From NCBI RefSeq assembly GCF_014861365.1, contig NZ_RRYW01000009.1, positions 1-56,085 of the forward strand: a stretch of 56,085 nucleotides of DNA. Reading direction: 5' to 3'. A program made the position numbers and the translations under genes. Below are positions 30,533 through 39,165 of the stretch, piece by piece (the first letter of the stretch is position 1; each line of letters opens with the position of its first letter). The stretch is from Psychrobacter sp. FME6 (GTDB lineage Bacteria > Pseudomonadota > Gammaproteobacteria > Pseudomonadales > Moraxellaceae). The notes beneath the pieces were generated by a model, which made no database searches, was not told the DNA's origin, and saw only the letters and a list, made by a program, of their open reading frames with translations.

Positions 30533-31081
30533 ATGTCCATGACAAATGATAAACAGTGTACTAAGCAATTGGTGGTCAATATTGCTCAGCAAACCTTGAC
30601 GGTATACCAACGAAATAAAGAAGTTACTCAATACAAGGTATCGACCGCTAAAAATGGTATTGGTAGTCAGCAAGACAGTGGCTGTACACCTCTTGGTCAG
30701 CATGTTATTGCAGAAAAAATAGGCGGTAACGCAGCTATAAATGCGGTATTTATAGGAAGAGTGCTAACAGGCGAGTTATATGATGCTGAGCTTGGTAGAT
30801 TGCACCCTGAGCGCGACTGGATATTGAGCCGTATTTTATGGTTGAGTGGACTTGAAGCAGGGGTGAATAAAGGCCGTAATAGCCAAGGTGGCTGCGATAC
30901 TCATCAGCGTTATATCTATATTCATGGGACGCCAGACACCGAACCGATGGGTGTGCCTCTTTCGCACGGCTGTGTGCGTATGCGCAATAAAGACATCGTT
31001 GACTTGTTTGAGGAAGTTGATGAAGGCACGCCCGTATCTGTTATAAGTGGTGTTAATGGTATCACTGATACTATCGAATAG
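30533..31081 (+). CDS. L,D-transpeptidase (YkuD) domain protein without a signal peptide
   Basis: A 182-residue YkuD-fold protein. The active-site motif is complete: IHGTPDTEPMGVPLSHGCVRM, with the Cys nucleophile in SHGCVR. Family members cross-link peptidoglycan or attach lipoproteins to it in the periplasm. Here the sequence starts straight into the fold (KQLVVNIAQQTLTVYQRNKE) with no signal peptide or membrane anchor at either candidate start (30533 or 30539). Either it acts in the cytoplasm, leaves by another route, or the true N-terminus differs. Short forms of this type occur in gammaproteobacteria. GGA lies 4 or 10 bases before the two ATGs. Confidence 0.85.
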   Translation: MSMTNDKQCTKQLVVNIAQQTLTVYQRNKEVTQYKVSTAKNGIGSQQDSGCTPLGQHVIAEKIGGNAAINAVFIGRVLTGELYDAELGRLHPERDWILSRILWLSGLEAGVNKGRNSQGGCDTHQRYIYIHGTPDTEPMGVPLSHGCVRMRNKDIVDLFEEVDEGTPVSVISGVNGITDTIE

Positions 31082-31357
31082 TAGCCAGCTGTGAAAAAGG
31101 AGGTGTCTAAAGGTTGATTGCTATTTTTGATATTATCAAAACTAAATTTACAAGACATACTTACAAGGTTATTTATAAAATAAAATTAACGATAACCAAT
31201 GATCATTCAGTTCATTGCTACAATGGTCATTGAGATTAAGCGACCTCAAAAGACAGTTATAACTCTCAAAGCTATCAACCAAAGTTATAAACAAGATTAT
31301 AAAAAATCTATAACGCTTTTTTTAAATATATTCATAATAATGATGAGGATAATAATA

Positions 31358-31978
31358 ATGACTGAAGCCAGTCTAGTAAGCCTACAACAAGCTTTTGATG
31401 AACGCCGTACTATCTATGCCTTAGGTAATGATTTACCAGTAGACCCACGGGCGATTGTTAATATTGCTGAGCGTGTATTGCTACATACGCCGTCTGCTTT
31501 TAACTCGCAGTCTTCGCGGTTGATCGTGTTATTTGGTGAGCAGCATAAGCAGGTGTGGGATATTGCCGAAGATAAACTACGTATTGAGGTTGGCGATGGG
31601 GACTTTTCGGGTTCTAAGAAGAAAATGGACAGCTTTCGCGCGGCGGCAGGCACGGTGCTATTTTATGAAGATAAGGAAGTCACCAAGTCGTTGCAAGATA
31701 AGTTTGCGCTATATGCTGAAAAATTCCCTCTGTGGGCGCATCAGACCTCAGCGATGCACCAGTATGCCATGTGGACAGAATTGCGTACTTTAAACGTTGG
31801 TGCTAGCCTTCAGCACTACAACCCACTGATTGATGACGATGCCGCAGCGGCATTTTCGGTCCCTGAAAACTGGGAGTTAATCGCTCAGATGCCATTTGGT
31901 AATATCGTTGAACCTGCTGGTGAGAAAACGTATCAGCCACTTAATGAGCGTATGCAAGTATTTGGTTTAGAGGATTAA
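31358..31978 (+). CDS. Nitroreductase family protein, Frm2/Hbn1-like
   Basis: A 206-residue flavin (FMN) nitroreductase-fold protein. The N-terminal RRTIYALGNDLPVDPRAIV and LLHTPSAFNSQSSRLIVLFG, and the later EDKEVTKSLQDKFALYAEKFPLWAHQ, are characteristic of the Frm2 ('fatty acid repression mutant') branch, whose members reduce nitro compounds and are linked to redox stress. The ATG at 31358 (MTEASLVSL) has GAGGA ten bases upstream. An earlier ATG at 31199 would add a 53-residue hydrophobic, low-quality extension and was rejected. The gene is monocistronic, followed by an unusual terminator built on a tandem repeat. Confidence 0.87.
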   Translation: MTEASLVSLQQAFDERRTIYALGNDLPVDPRAIVNIAERVLLHTPSAFNSQSSRLIVLFGEQHKQVWDIAEDKLRIEVGDGDFSGSKKKMDSFRAAAGTVLFYEDKEVTKSLQDKFALYAEKFPLWAHQTSAMHQYAMWTELRTLNVGASLQHYNPLIDDDAAAAFSVPENWELIAQMPFGNIVEPAGEKTYQPLNERMQVFGLED

Positions 31979-31984
31979 TAGCAA

Positions 31985-32049
31985 AAAGACAGTCCTAATA
32001 AAGACAGTCCTAATAAAGACAGCCCTAATAAAGTGAGCTGTCTTTTTTA
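31985..32049 (+). terminator. Terminator with three tandem alternative 5' arms
   Basis: Three 15-bp units (AAAGACAGTCCTAAT twice, then AAAGACAGCCCTAAT) precede AAAGTGAGCTGTCTTTTTT. Any of the three AAAGACAG segments can pair with CTGTCTTT, so the same T-run serves stems of different loop size. Confidence 0.8.
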
Positions 32050-32094
32050 AGCTTTTATTAGAGGCTGTTTAACGGCTCCTATTTAGGCAGGTAT

Positions 32095-33717
32095 TTATTT
32101 ATCAAAAAACGAACTGTCCTGCACTTTAGCCAAGTATTTTTTGGTGCGCTTATCCTCTTTTTTTCGCATGGCAGCGAACCAACCAGCCCCGTATAGCGCA
32201 TTGCTATCTACTGCTGATTTCAGCTGATAACATTGCTGATACTGCATATGATCACGATATTGTCCCAGTGTTTTATCTGCTTTTTTCAAATCTTTTAGCC
32301 AGCGCTCACCCTTCTTTTTTGCCTCTTTTTTATTCAACAACGGTGTGACAAACTCACTGATATAGCGTAAGTCTTTGAGTTGACGACGCAATTTGTGCTG
32401 TGCTTGAAATTTATCATTAGCGATTAAGTCATCATTATTTTCCTCAATGCTTTCTGAGTCAATATTTTTTGAATCAGTGCTATCGAGTTCAGCGCTAGTC
32501 ATCTCATCATATTCTCTATCAGCTTTTAAGAATTTCTTATATTGCTTGGCCAGTATTTTTGAGAGTTTATCGCTGGCAAGTGTGTCGGCTTGAGGCTCAA
32601 GCTTTGGGTCGCTCATGGTAAAGGCAATCAGCTCTAGTAAGGTTAGCTGAAAATCATTGGCACTAACTGCATCGATAGGCTTAACTTTTAAAGTTTCTAT
32701 GTCTGCTGTCCAATCGACGTTTGGCGCGCCATTTTTCCGTAATTTCGGCTCAATATGATTGATTAGATAGGTGAGCTCACGGTAGTCACCAAGTAAGTTG
32801 GCGGTTTGCTTCAGTATAGGCTGCCAATCAGGATTGAGCTCATCAGAGAAGCTTGCAAATGCTTTTATTGCAGCGCGTAAGCGGTTAATACCGATACGCA
32901 ATTGCAAAGTGTGCTCATTGTCTGTGCTACCAGCGACGATGGCACTACTGTTCGGTAGGATTTGTAATAGACAGTTATGTACGGCGGCGCGGGCAAAGGC
33001 TGGCATGCTGGATTTTTTATGGATATTTAGCTGCTCAAGGTCAGCACTTACTGCAGGGCTATAATGTTGTGCGTTGATTAATAAACCGCCACGTTCGGCT
33101 TTGGTCACGGTGGATAAGCATAGTTTATAGCGCTTACACCAAGTTTTGGCTGTTGCAAACAAGAAGTCTAAATCTCCTGATAGTAATTCAAATTCAATCT
33201 CTTGAATGGTGTCTCGCTGGGTATCATCGTTGCCATGGATGATATCGCCATAATCGTATGCCATCTCGATACGGTTATCTGTTTTTTCATTATCCTCATC
33301 TACCAGTACTCGCGTGGTGCGCTCGACATCAGTGACATAGAGACGGTTGAGTTTTTTGGCCAGTTTTTTGAGCTTAAAACCCTCGAGAGCAGGGGCAACA
33401 GAGGTGTCTTTATAAATCGTCAAATCAGGCATCAACTCGTTATGGTCGAGCATGGCTTGCACCAGCTCACTGTCCAATATGGCATTGTGCTCTAAACGTG
33501 CCGCAATCCCATCGCCACCCGCTTTGATGGTCTGTACCCAAGTATCTCCTTCTTTACGGATACGCAGGCCAATACCAGCCTGTGCAAGCTGCTGATCCGG
33601 TGTGTCGTAATAATGGGCTGCCAGTTGTGTTACTTGTGAAGATTTGACTTTTGCTTGACGCATGAGACCTTGTAACCGTGATTCTGGCACCAAAAACTTC
33701 AGCTCTATCTCTTGCAT
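32095..33717 (-). CDS. CYTH-CHAD domain protein (inorganic triphosphatase-like)
   Basis: A 540-residue cytoplasmic protein. The N-terminal CYTH domain (about 1-205) opens with the signature ExExK (EIELKF, residues 3-8), whose acidic and basic side chains line a tunnel binding triphosphate and divalent metal. The C-terminal CHAD domain (about 240-510) is helical and His/Lys-rich (RLRAAIKAFASFSDELN, KLRRQLKDLRYISEFV), of the type that binds polyphosphate. The architecture is that of E. coli YgiF, an inorganic triphosphatase, though here the CHAD part contains an extra acidic insertion (about 395-440). Substrate is inferred. ppk is in the same window but 26 kb away. Confidence 0.92.
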   Translation of the reverse strand: MQEIELKFLVPESRLQGLMRQAKVKSSQVTQLAAHYYDTPDQQLAQAGIGLRIRKEGDTWVQTIKAGGDGIAARLEHNAILDSELVQAMLDHNELMPDLTIYKDTSVAPALEGFKLKKLAKKLNRLYVTDVERTTRVLVDEDNEKTDNRIEMAYDYGDIIHGNDDTQRDTIQEIEFELLSGDLDFLFATAKTWCKRYKLCLSTVTKAERGGLLINAQHYSPAVSADLEQLNIHKKSSMPAFARAAVHNCLLQILPNSSAIVAGSTDNEHTLQLRIGINRLRAAIKAFASFSDELNPDWQPILKQTANLLGDYRELTYLINHIEPKLRKNGAPNVDWTADIETLKVKPIDAVSANDFQLTLLELIAFTMSDPKLEPQADTLASDKLSKILAKQYKKFLKADREYDEMTSAELDSTDSKNIDSESIEENNDDLIANDKFQAQHKLRRQLKDLRYISEFVTPLLNKKEAKKKGERWLKDLKKADKTLGQYRDHMQYQQCYQLKSAVDSNALYGAGWFAAMRKKEDKRTKKYLAKVQDSSFFDK

Positions 33718-33909
33718 GATGGTTCCTTATTATTTTAATAAGTGTAACTGCTTAAATAACTACCATCGTATGAGAGCGAACCATTAATGACAAGCGAAAG
33801 TTTTTTATGAATAAGTTGAGCTGATATTAGAGATGTACTTTCAATGAGGAATCATTATAATCAAAGCTAATAATTAAACAAAAGTAGGTCAAGGAATAAT
33901 GGTTTTATA

Positions 33910-35196
33910 ATGAAAACAAAAATATTTTTATCTAATACCTCTACCATATCTCATAAAACTCCGGATTATAAAATAATGGCGCAAGGCAATCAAAACAAGT
34001 CTGACACTCCTAAGACTTATTCAAGATTAACCACTAAAAGTGTATTATCAAAAGCTTTTTCACAAGACTTGTTTCTACCCGCTGCCTTTTTGCCAGTAAT
34101 GCTAGGATCTGTGTTACTGATAAGTGGCTGTGATAAGGCTCCGGAATATGCAGAGAGTCGTGCTGATATGACAGAAGTGGTCACTGAAGAAGTTGCAGCA
34201 GCGACAGAAGGTGAAATGGTCGGCATGGTGTCCGATGTGGCAACTGATGATTTAGAGGTGCAAAACCTATCGAACGGTAGTGAGCAAACGCTAGGTAGTC
34301 AGACAGCAGATATTCAAATCGCTGGTAAAAAGCTCTTGATAACTGCCAGTGCCAACTTCAAAGTCAAAGATGTGGTCAAGAGTAGCAATGCCATTGAGAG
34401 CTTGACGCGGCAACAAGGTGGCTATGTCGCGCTCAGCCATATTAATAATTATCCGGATGATAGACGCACCTTTGTGCAAGGTGATAAAAACATTACCATC
34501 ACCACTTATACTCGCCAAGCGGACATGACGGTTCGCATACCTCGTGTCAATGTCAATAAGTTCTTAGACCAAGTACAGCAGCAAGTGGCATTTTTAAATG
34601 AGCAGCAGTTTAGTGCGCAAGACGTGACTCTCGATATTTACCGTGAACAGCTGGCCAGTCAGCTGAGTAGTGATATGGCAAGCGAGCTTAGCGCGGAGCG
34701 TTTAAACAGTAAGAATGACAAAGAGCAGACCAGCAATGTCGATGCTATCAGTGCCACGTATGCTGCGCGTCGTCAGCAAGAGCTGGCTAAGCTTGAACAA
34801 CTGGCCATCGCTGATAAAGTTAAATACAGCAGTATTAGCCTCACTTTTAAGCAGCCAGATGTTAGCTATAAAGAAATCACAAAAAATCTAGACGTGCTGC
34901 TAGCGGCTGAGCGTCCAAGTTTTGGCGCTCAAGTGAATAATGCATTTCGAGAAGGTTGGGGGATACTGAGATCATTCACACTCGGCCTGATACAACTGTG
35001 GTGGTTAGCGGTGCTTGGTGGGTTTTTTTATCTGATTTATAGGCTGATAAAAATGCTTTATCGTAAACGACTTAAAAATGAGCCGCGTCTAAAAAATATG
35101 AAGGGTGAGCGGATGGATAAAAAGCAAACACATCAATATTCAACAGATATAGAGGACAGTCGGGCAGAGGTTAGTAATACCAAACCCAAAAAGTAA
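33910..35196 (+). CDS. DUF4349 lipoprotein with a C-terminal membrane helix
   Basis: A 428-residue envelope protein. A lipobox-like LLISGC ends a hydrophobic segment at about 60-74, unusually far from the N-terminus, so the true start may be internal (for example the ATG 22 codons in). The DUF4349 region (about 105-325) includes KLLITASANFKVKDV and a coiled-coil part (LDIYREQLASQLSSDMASEL). A membrane helix at about 355-380 (LIQLWWLAVLGGFFYLIYRL) leads to a basic cytoplasmic tail. Function is unknown; DUF4349 proteins are envelope-associated. The last six residues NTKPKK and the stop are encoded by a family C repeat, so the C-terminus is insertion-derived. Confidence 0.8.
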   Translation: MKTKIFLSNTSTISHKTPDYKIMAQGNQNKSDTPKTYSRLTTKSVLSKAFSQDLFLPAAFLPVMLGSVLLISGCDKAPEYAESRADMTEVVTEEVAAATEGEMVGMVSDVATDDLEVQNLSNGSEQTLGSQTADIQIAGKKLLITASANFKVKDVVKSSNAIESLTRQQGGYVALSHINNYPDDRRTFVQGDKNITITTYTRQADMTVRIPRVNVNKFLDQVQQQVAFLNEQQFSAQDVTLDIYREQLASQLSSDMASELSAERLNSKNDKEQTSNVDAISATYAARRQQELAKLEQLAIADKVKYSSISLTFKQPDVSYKEITKNLDVLLAAERPSFGAQVNNAFREGWGILRSFTLGLIQLWWLAVLGGFFYLIYRLIKMLYRKRLKNEPRLKNMKGERMDKKQTHQYSTDIEDSRAEVSNTKPKK

Positions 35197-35282
35197 GATT
35201 AGCTGTGTCAAACTCGTTTAGTCTACAAGGCGTAGTACTTTCACTCATTTTCCTTGCCACTCTAATTTTTGATAATGGTATA
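35178..35282. repeat. Family C repeat overlapping the DUF4349 stop
   Basis: About 105 bp from TACCAAACCCAAAAAGTAAG to GATAATGGTATA. Highly similar to 28819-28927. The reading frame of the upstream gene enters it and stops at 35194-35196. Confidence 0.88.
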
Positions 35283-35386
35283 AGACTACTAATAACACCG
35301 ACAGCGCCAATATTGACAGCACTGATAATAAACGCCCTGATTAGAATTAATAAACTGGTCTTACTAGTGCCAAAATACAAGCCCAT

Positions 35387-35424
35387 AAAAAAGCCGCCCT
35401 ACATGATGTAGAGCGGCTTTTTTT
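35387..35424 (-). terminator. Terminator of aceA, bidirectional
   Basis: GCCGCCCTACA and TGTAGAGCGGC pair (one mismatch), flanked by AAAAAA and TTTTTTT. It lies 40 bp past the aceA stop on the minus strand and can also end plus-strand transcripts from the DUF4349 gene. Confidence 0.88.
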
Positions 35425-35463
35425 AGCTTATTCTTATAAAGTGTACTTATAAGTGGTCGGTTA

Positions 35464-37047
35464 TTAGAACTGGTTCATTGTGTTCTTGCCGCCGCCCGCT
35501 TTCAGTGCGTTGTCACCAGAGAAGATTTCTTTGTGATCATCGCCAAGGTCAGAACCAGCCATTGCTTGGTGCTTAACACAGTCGATGCCTTCACGGATTT
35601 CTTTACGTTGGACACCAGCAGCATAAGCAAGCATACCGTCTTCACCGAAGTAGCCTTTAGCAAGCTCATGCACGCTAAGCGCTGTAGTGTGGTAAGTCGG
35701 TAGGGTGATTAAGTGATGGAATACACCTGCTTCACGTGATGCGTCTTTTTGGAAGTTCTTAGCCGCTTCGTCAGCTGCTGTATCAAGCTCAGTACCGTCG
35801 TAATCAGCACTCATCAAGTCATCTTTATTGTATTTAGAGATGTCTTTACCTGCTTCTTCCCACTCAGCGATAATTTGCTTACGGAAGTTTAGCGTCCAGT
35901 TGAATGATGGGCTGTTGTTATAAACAAGCTTGGCTTTTGGCTGTTGCTCTTTAATGCGATCAACCATCATTTTGATGTGTTCAACGTTTGGCGTAGGTGT
36001 TTCGATCCATAGTAGATCTGCACCATTTTCTAGCGCTGTTACACAGTCAAGTACCACACGGTCGACGTTAGTGTCTTCACGGAAGCTGTACAAGCCGTTT
36101 GGCATACGAACTGGACGTACCAGTTTGCCGTCATGCTTGAGTAGGCTATCGTTTTCGTTAGCATCTTCTAGAGAGACTTCTTCCATTTCAATAAAGTCGA
36201 TGTACTTAGAAGCTAAGTCACCTGGCTCATTTGATACTGGGATTTTTTGCGTTAGTGATGCGCCTTCAGAGTCAGTACGGGCAACGATAACGCCGTCTTC
36301 AACACCTAGCTCTAAGAATGCATAACGCAGTGCGTTAATTTTTGCGATGTAGTCTTCATGTGGTACGGTAACTTTACCAGCTTGGTGACCACACTGCTTA
36401 GCATCAGATACTTGGTTTTCGATTTGTAGGGCACAAGCACCCGCTTCGATAAGCTGCTTAGCCAATAGATACGTCGCTTCTTCGTTACCAAAACCAGCAT
36501 CGATATCAGCAATGATTGGCACAACATGTGAATCAAAGTTTTCGATTTTTTCTAGGATAGCTTTCGTATCTTGACCCGCTTCTTCAGCTGCATTTAGCTC
36601 ACGGAAGTAGTCGTTTAATACTTTGGCATCCGCTTGACGTAAGAAGGTGTAGATTTCTTCGATTAGCTTAGCAACTGAGGTTTTTTCGTGCATAGATTGG
36701 TCAGGTAAAGGACCAAACTCAGAACGTAGCGCTGCTACCATCCAACCAGATAGGTAGATGTAAGTTTTAGAGGTAGTGCCAAAGTATTTTTTCTTAGCAT
36801 ACATGGTTTGCTGAGCGATAAAACCGTGCCAGGCACCTAAGGACTGGGTGTACTGAGAGGTATCGTTATCATAATCTTCCATGTCTTGACGCATGATTTT
36901 TGCAGTATACTTAGCGATATCTAAACCTGTTTTAAAACGGTTTTGTAACATCATACGTGCCGCATCGGTTTCACTGATATTTTCCCAGTTACCGTGTTTT
37001 TGCTTTAGTTCACGTACTAAATCGATCGCTGATTTATAAGTTGACAT
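35464..37047 (-). CDS. aceA: Isocitrate lyase
   Basis: Splits isocitrate into glyoxylate and succinate, the first step of the glyoxylate shunt. The 527-residue protein is of the long form found in Pseudomonas and Acinetobacter, not the 434-residue E. coli form. The catalytic loop is SDAKQCGHQAGK with C219; E. coli has KKCGH. PIIADIDAGFGNEEATYLL, IENQVSDAK and VARTDSEGA bind substrate and Mg. GGAGAA lies six bases before the ATG. It is divergent from a LysR-type regulator across 796 bp, which may control it (inference). The partner glcB is at 9691-11889. Confidence 0.97.
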   Translation of the reverse strand: MSTYKSAIDLVRELKQKHGNWENISETDAARMMLQNRFKTGLDIAKYTAKIMRQDMEDYDNDTSQYTQSLGAWHGFIAQQTMYAKKKYFGTTSKTYIYLSGWMVAALRSEFGPLPDQSMHEKTSVAKLIEEIYTFLRQADAKVLNDYFRELNAAEEAGQDTKAILEKIENFDSHVVPIIADIDAGFGNEEATYLLAKQLIEAGACALQIENQVSDAKQCGHQAGKVTVPHEDYIAKINALRYAFLELGVEDGVIVARTDSEGASLTQKIPVSNEPGDLASKYIDFIEMEEVSLEDANENDSLLKHDGKLVRPVRMPNGLYSFREDTNVDRVVLDCVTALENGADLLWIETPTPNVEHIKMMVDRIKEQQPKAKLVYNNSPSFNWTLNFRKQIIAEWEEAGKDISKYNKDDLMSADYDGTELDTAADEAAKNFQKDASREAGVFHHLITLPTYHTTALSVHELAKGYFGEDGMLAYAAGVQRKEIREGIDCVKHQAMAGSDLGDDHKEIFSGDNALKAGGGKNTMNQF

Positions 37048-37843
37048 CTAAACTTCTCCATTGGTGATGAATAAATTAGTAAATTAAAGTAATTTAAATA
37101 ATTTCCGTATATATAAAGATGCTGGCAGAGGTGAAAATTTGAGATAAAAGCCTCTTGCGTGAGCAATCCTTACTAAACTATAAGAAAATCGTCATAAAAG
37201 CAATAAAAACCTGTCGATTTGGTCAGCTTTTATCATTTGATCTGTTGTTTTGGGGGTAATTGGTTCTTTTTTAGGATTTGTTGGCCTATTAAAGCGCTTA
37301 TTACCCTAAACAATGCTAGTGATTAATTCAAGCTCAAAGATAAATAAGAGCCCTAAGTTAAATTTACACAAAGTTCAGTAATAGGGTTTATATCTCTATT
37401 TCAGCATAAAAATGCGATAAAATAGATACAATGGCAAGCCAATCAAACTAATGATAATAGTCTGATATTAAGCAACGACTGACGAGCGCTTGCCAGTCAC
37501 TATAGCTAGGTTACCTTAATTTATCTAATTTATGATAGTTATCTTTGGTATTTCTATTAATTATAGTATAGTGGTAGCAAGGGTTTGAGGTGGGTTGCAG
37601 AGGTTATAAATAAAGGTTAATTAATATTTAATCCTTATTAAATGTAACAAATCCATTTATATGATTTAATCAATAACTATTGTATGGAAACGTTCTAAAA
37701 GCTAAAAACTGACTGTAAAGTAAGGTCCGTTGGTCAGTCTAGTGTTTTTGCTTTATTCGGTCGCGTACTTAAGAGTCGCCTGAAATTATAAATTTGCCTG
37801 AAATTAGAGAGTATTCTAAAAAGAGGCTTAAAGAGATGTTGAT
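37048..37843. promoter_or_regulatory. Long divergent aceA/LysR intergenic region
   Basis: No credible gene in 796 bp. It should hold the promoters of both genes. AT-rich tracts occur at 37610-37690. I could not pick a convincing T-N11-A LysR site or a -35/-10 pair by eye. The stretch is long for two single genes, so an unannotated small RNA is possible but no terminator-like hairpin was seen. Confidence 0.45.
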
Positions 37844-38833
37844 ATGAATTTGCAACGTGTAGATCTAAACCTACTAGTACATTTAGATGTGTTATTAAGA
37901 GAGAAAAACGTAACACGTGCAGCTGAGCAGCTTGGAATCACTCAGCCTGCTATGAGTAATATTTTGCGCCGTTTGCGTAAGTTGTTTAATGATCCGTTGT
38001 TGGTACGTTCATCTGAGGGTATGACGCCGACAGAACGTGCTTTAGAGTTGCAGCCACGAATCCGCGAAATATTGGCGGATTTGACCCAAGTATTAGAGCC
38101 GCGCACTGAATTTCGTCCTTATAGCACTTCGCGCGTTTTTCGTATCATGACCTCAGATTATGCTGAAGCGACCTTAGTACCAAAGCTGGTAAAAGCGCTA
38201 AGATCAGAGGCGCCGAACGTTATTTTAGATTTCTTGACGCCATCTGACGTTTCCTATCGCGATATGGAACAGGGGCGAGTAGATTTGGCGATTAACCGTT
38301 TTAATGAAATCCCGCAAAGCTTCCATCAGGTGTTGGTATGGCGCGATACGTTTAGTTGCCTATTGTCTTCTGAAAGCCCTTATGCCAATCGTTTTAATCT
38401 AAAAAACTATCTAAAAGCGCAGCACGTTTGGGTCTCTAAGACAGGTATGGGCGTGGGTTTCGGCGTTAATCCAGAAAAATCTGGCGGCTTAGGTTCTATC
38501 GATCAAGCCCTGCAGCGCTTAGGTCAAAAGCGTCAAATTAGTGTTTTTACCCGTCATTATCAAATGCCTGCGATGCTCGCTGCTAATAAAGATTTGGTTG
38601 CAACATTGCCGACCCGTGTGGCAAAAATGCAAGCCAATAACGACAGCATTATTATGGAAGAGCCACCTTTCTTTATCCCTGAGTTTGAGTTGACGATGGC
38701 GTGGTCGCCTTTATTACAGCATCATCCAGCCCATCGTTGGTTGCGTCAACTTATCATGCATGTGGCCCGTCAAATCGTTGATGAAGAAGAGAATCCACCG
38801 CAAGAGATTCCGATTATTAATCACTTGTTTTAA
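37844..38833 (+). CDS. LysR-type transcriptional regulator
   Basis: A 329-residue protein with an N-terminal winged helix-turn-helix (about 5-65: RVDLNLLVHLDVLLREKNVTRAAEQLGITQPAMSNILRRLRKL) and a C-terminal periplasmic-binding-protein-like effector domain (about 92-300). The N-terminus is that of the NodD/LinR-like branch (NLQRVDLNLLVHLD, NDPLLVRSSEGMTPTERA). It is divergent from aceA, the usual arrangement of a LysR regulator and its target, but the next gene downstream (a semialdehyde dehydrogenase) is also a candidate target. The effector is unknown. The Shine-Dalgarno is poor (AAAGAGA about 12 bases before the ATG). Confidence 0.93.
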   Translation: MNLQRVDLNLLVHLDVLLREKNVTRAAEQLGITQPAMSNILRRLRKLFNDPLLVRSSEGMTPTERALELQPRIREILADLTQVLEPRTEFRPYSTSRVFRIMTSDYAEATLVPKLVKALRSEAPNVILDFLTPSDVSYRDMEQGRVDLAINRFNEIPQSFHQVLVWRDTFSCLLSSESPYANRFNLKNYLKAQHVWVSKTGMGVGFGVNPEKSGGLGSIDQALQRLGQKRQISVFTRHYQMPAMLAANKDLVATLPTRVAKMQANNDSIIMEEPPFFIPEFELTMAWSPLLQHHPAHRWLRQLIMHVARQIVDEEENPPQEIPIINHLF

Positions 38834-38867
38834 CTGTTTTAATGTATTTTTTATTTAATACCCACTA

Positions 38868-38892
38868 AACCAGCCGCTGCGCTGGTTTTTTA
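38868..38892 (+). terminator. Terminator of the LysR regulator gene
   Basis: AAACCAGC and GCTGGTTT pair around CGCTGC and run into TTTTATTT, 34 bp after the stop. Confidence 0.82.
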
Positions 38893-38922
38893 TTTGCTTT
38901 ATTTTGAAATGAATTTCATCTT

Positions 38923-39165
38923 TATGCCAAACCCAGAAAGTACGATTAGCGACTTCAAACTCGTTTATAGTCAGTGAAACGTAAAATCGATACATCACAT
39001 ACTGCAGGTACCGTTTTTTCTTGCTTGCTGTGCCTACGCAGACAGAGGCTACAAAAAAACCATACCCGCAGTATCGTAGTGTTTTTGAAGTATTTTAACT
39101 ATAGTCTACAAGGCGTAGTACTTACACTCGTTTTCCCTACTATTCTAATTTTTGTGAATGGTTTA
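38923..39165. repeat. Family C repeat split by a family A repeat
   Basis: Left part (38923-38967) runs from TATGCCAAACCCAGAAAG to CAAACTCGTTTA. Right part (39102-39165) runs from TAGTCTACAAGGCGTAGTAC to GTGAATGGTTTA. Joined, they give the uninterrupted order seen at 35178-35282 (CTCGTTTAGTCTACAAGG). A family A element sits between them with TA on both sides. Confidence 0.9.
38966..39103. mobile_element. Family A element nested in family C
   Basis: 138 bp from TATAGTCAGTGAAACG to TTTTAACTATA, GTACTGC sub-form. Because the intact family C sequence at this point is known from 35178-35282, the insert can be read as TAGTCAG...AACTA with a duplicated TA. TA duplication is typical of IS630/Tc1-mariner-type transposition (inference). 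Confidence 0.88.

Noticed and set aside
31199..31357. N-terminal 53-residue extension of the nitroreductase
   Set aside because: Lys/Ile-rich and unlike the family; the ATG at 31358 has a better ribosome binding site.
35205..35411. 68-residue hydrophobic frame after the DUF4349 gene
   Set aside because: It starts at a non-ATG codon inside the family C repeat, runs through the aceA terminator and has no ribosome binding site.
35930..36325. 131-residue plus-strand frame
   Set aside because: Antisense to aceA; Ser-rich product with no recognisable features.
37734..37916. 60-residue minus-strand frame before the LysR gene
   Set aside because: It overlaps the LysR start region on the opposite strand and shows no ribosome binding site or recognisable features.
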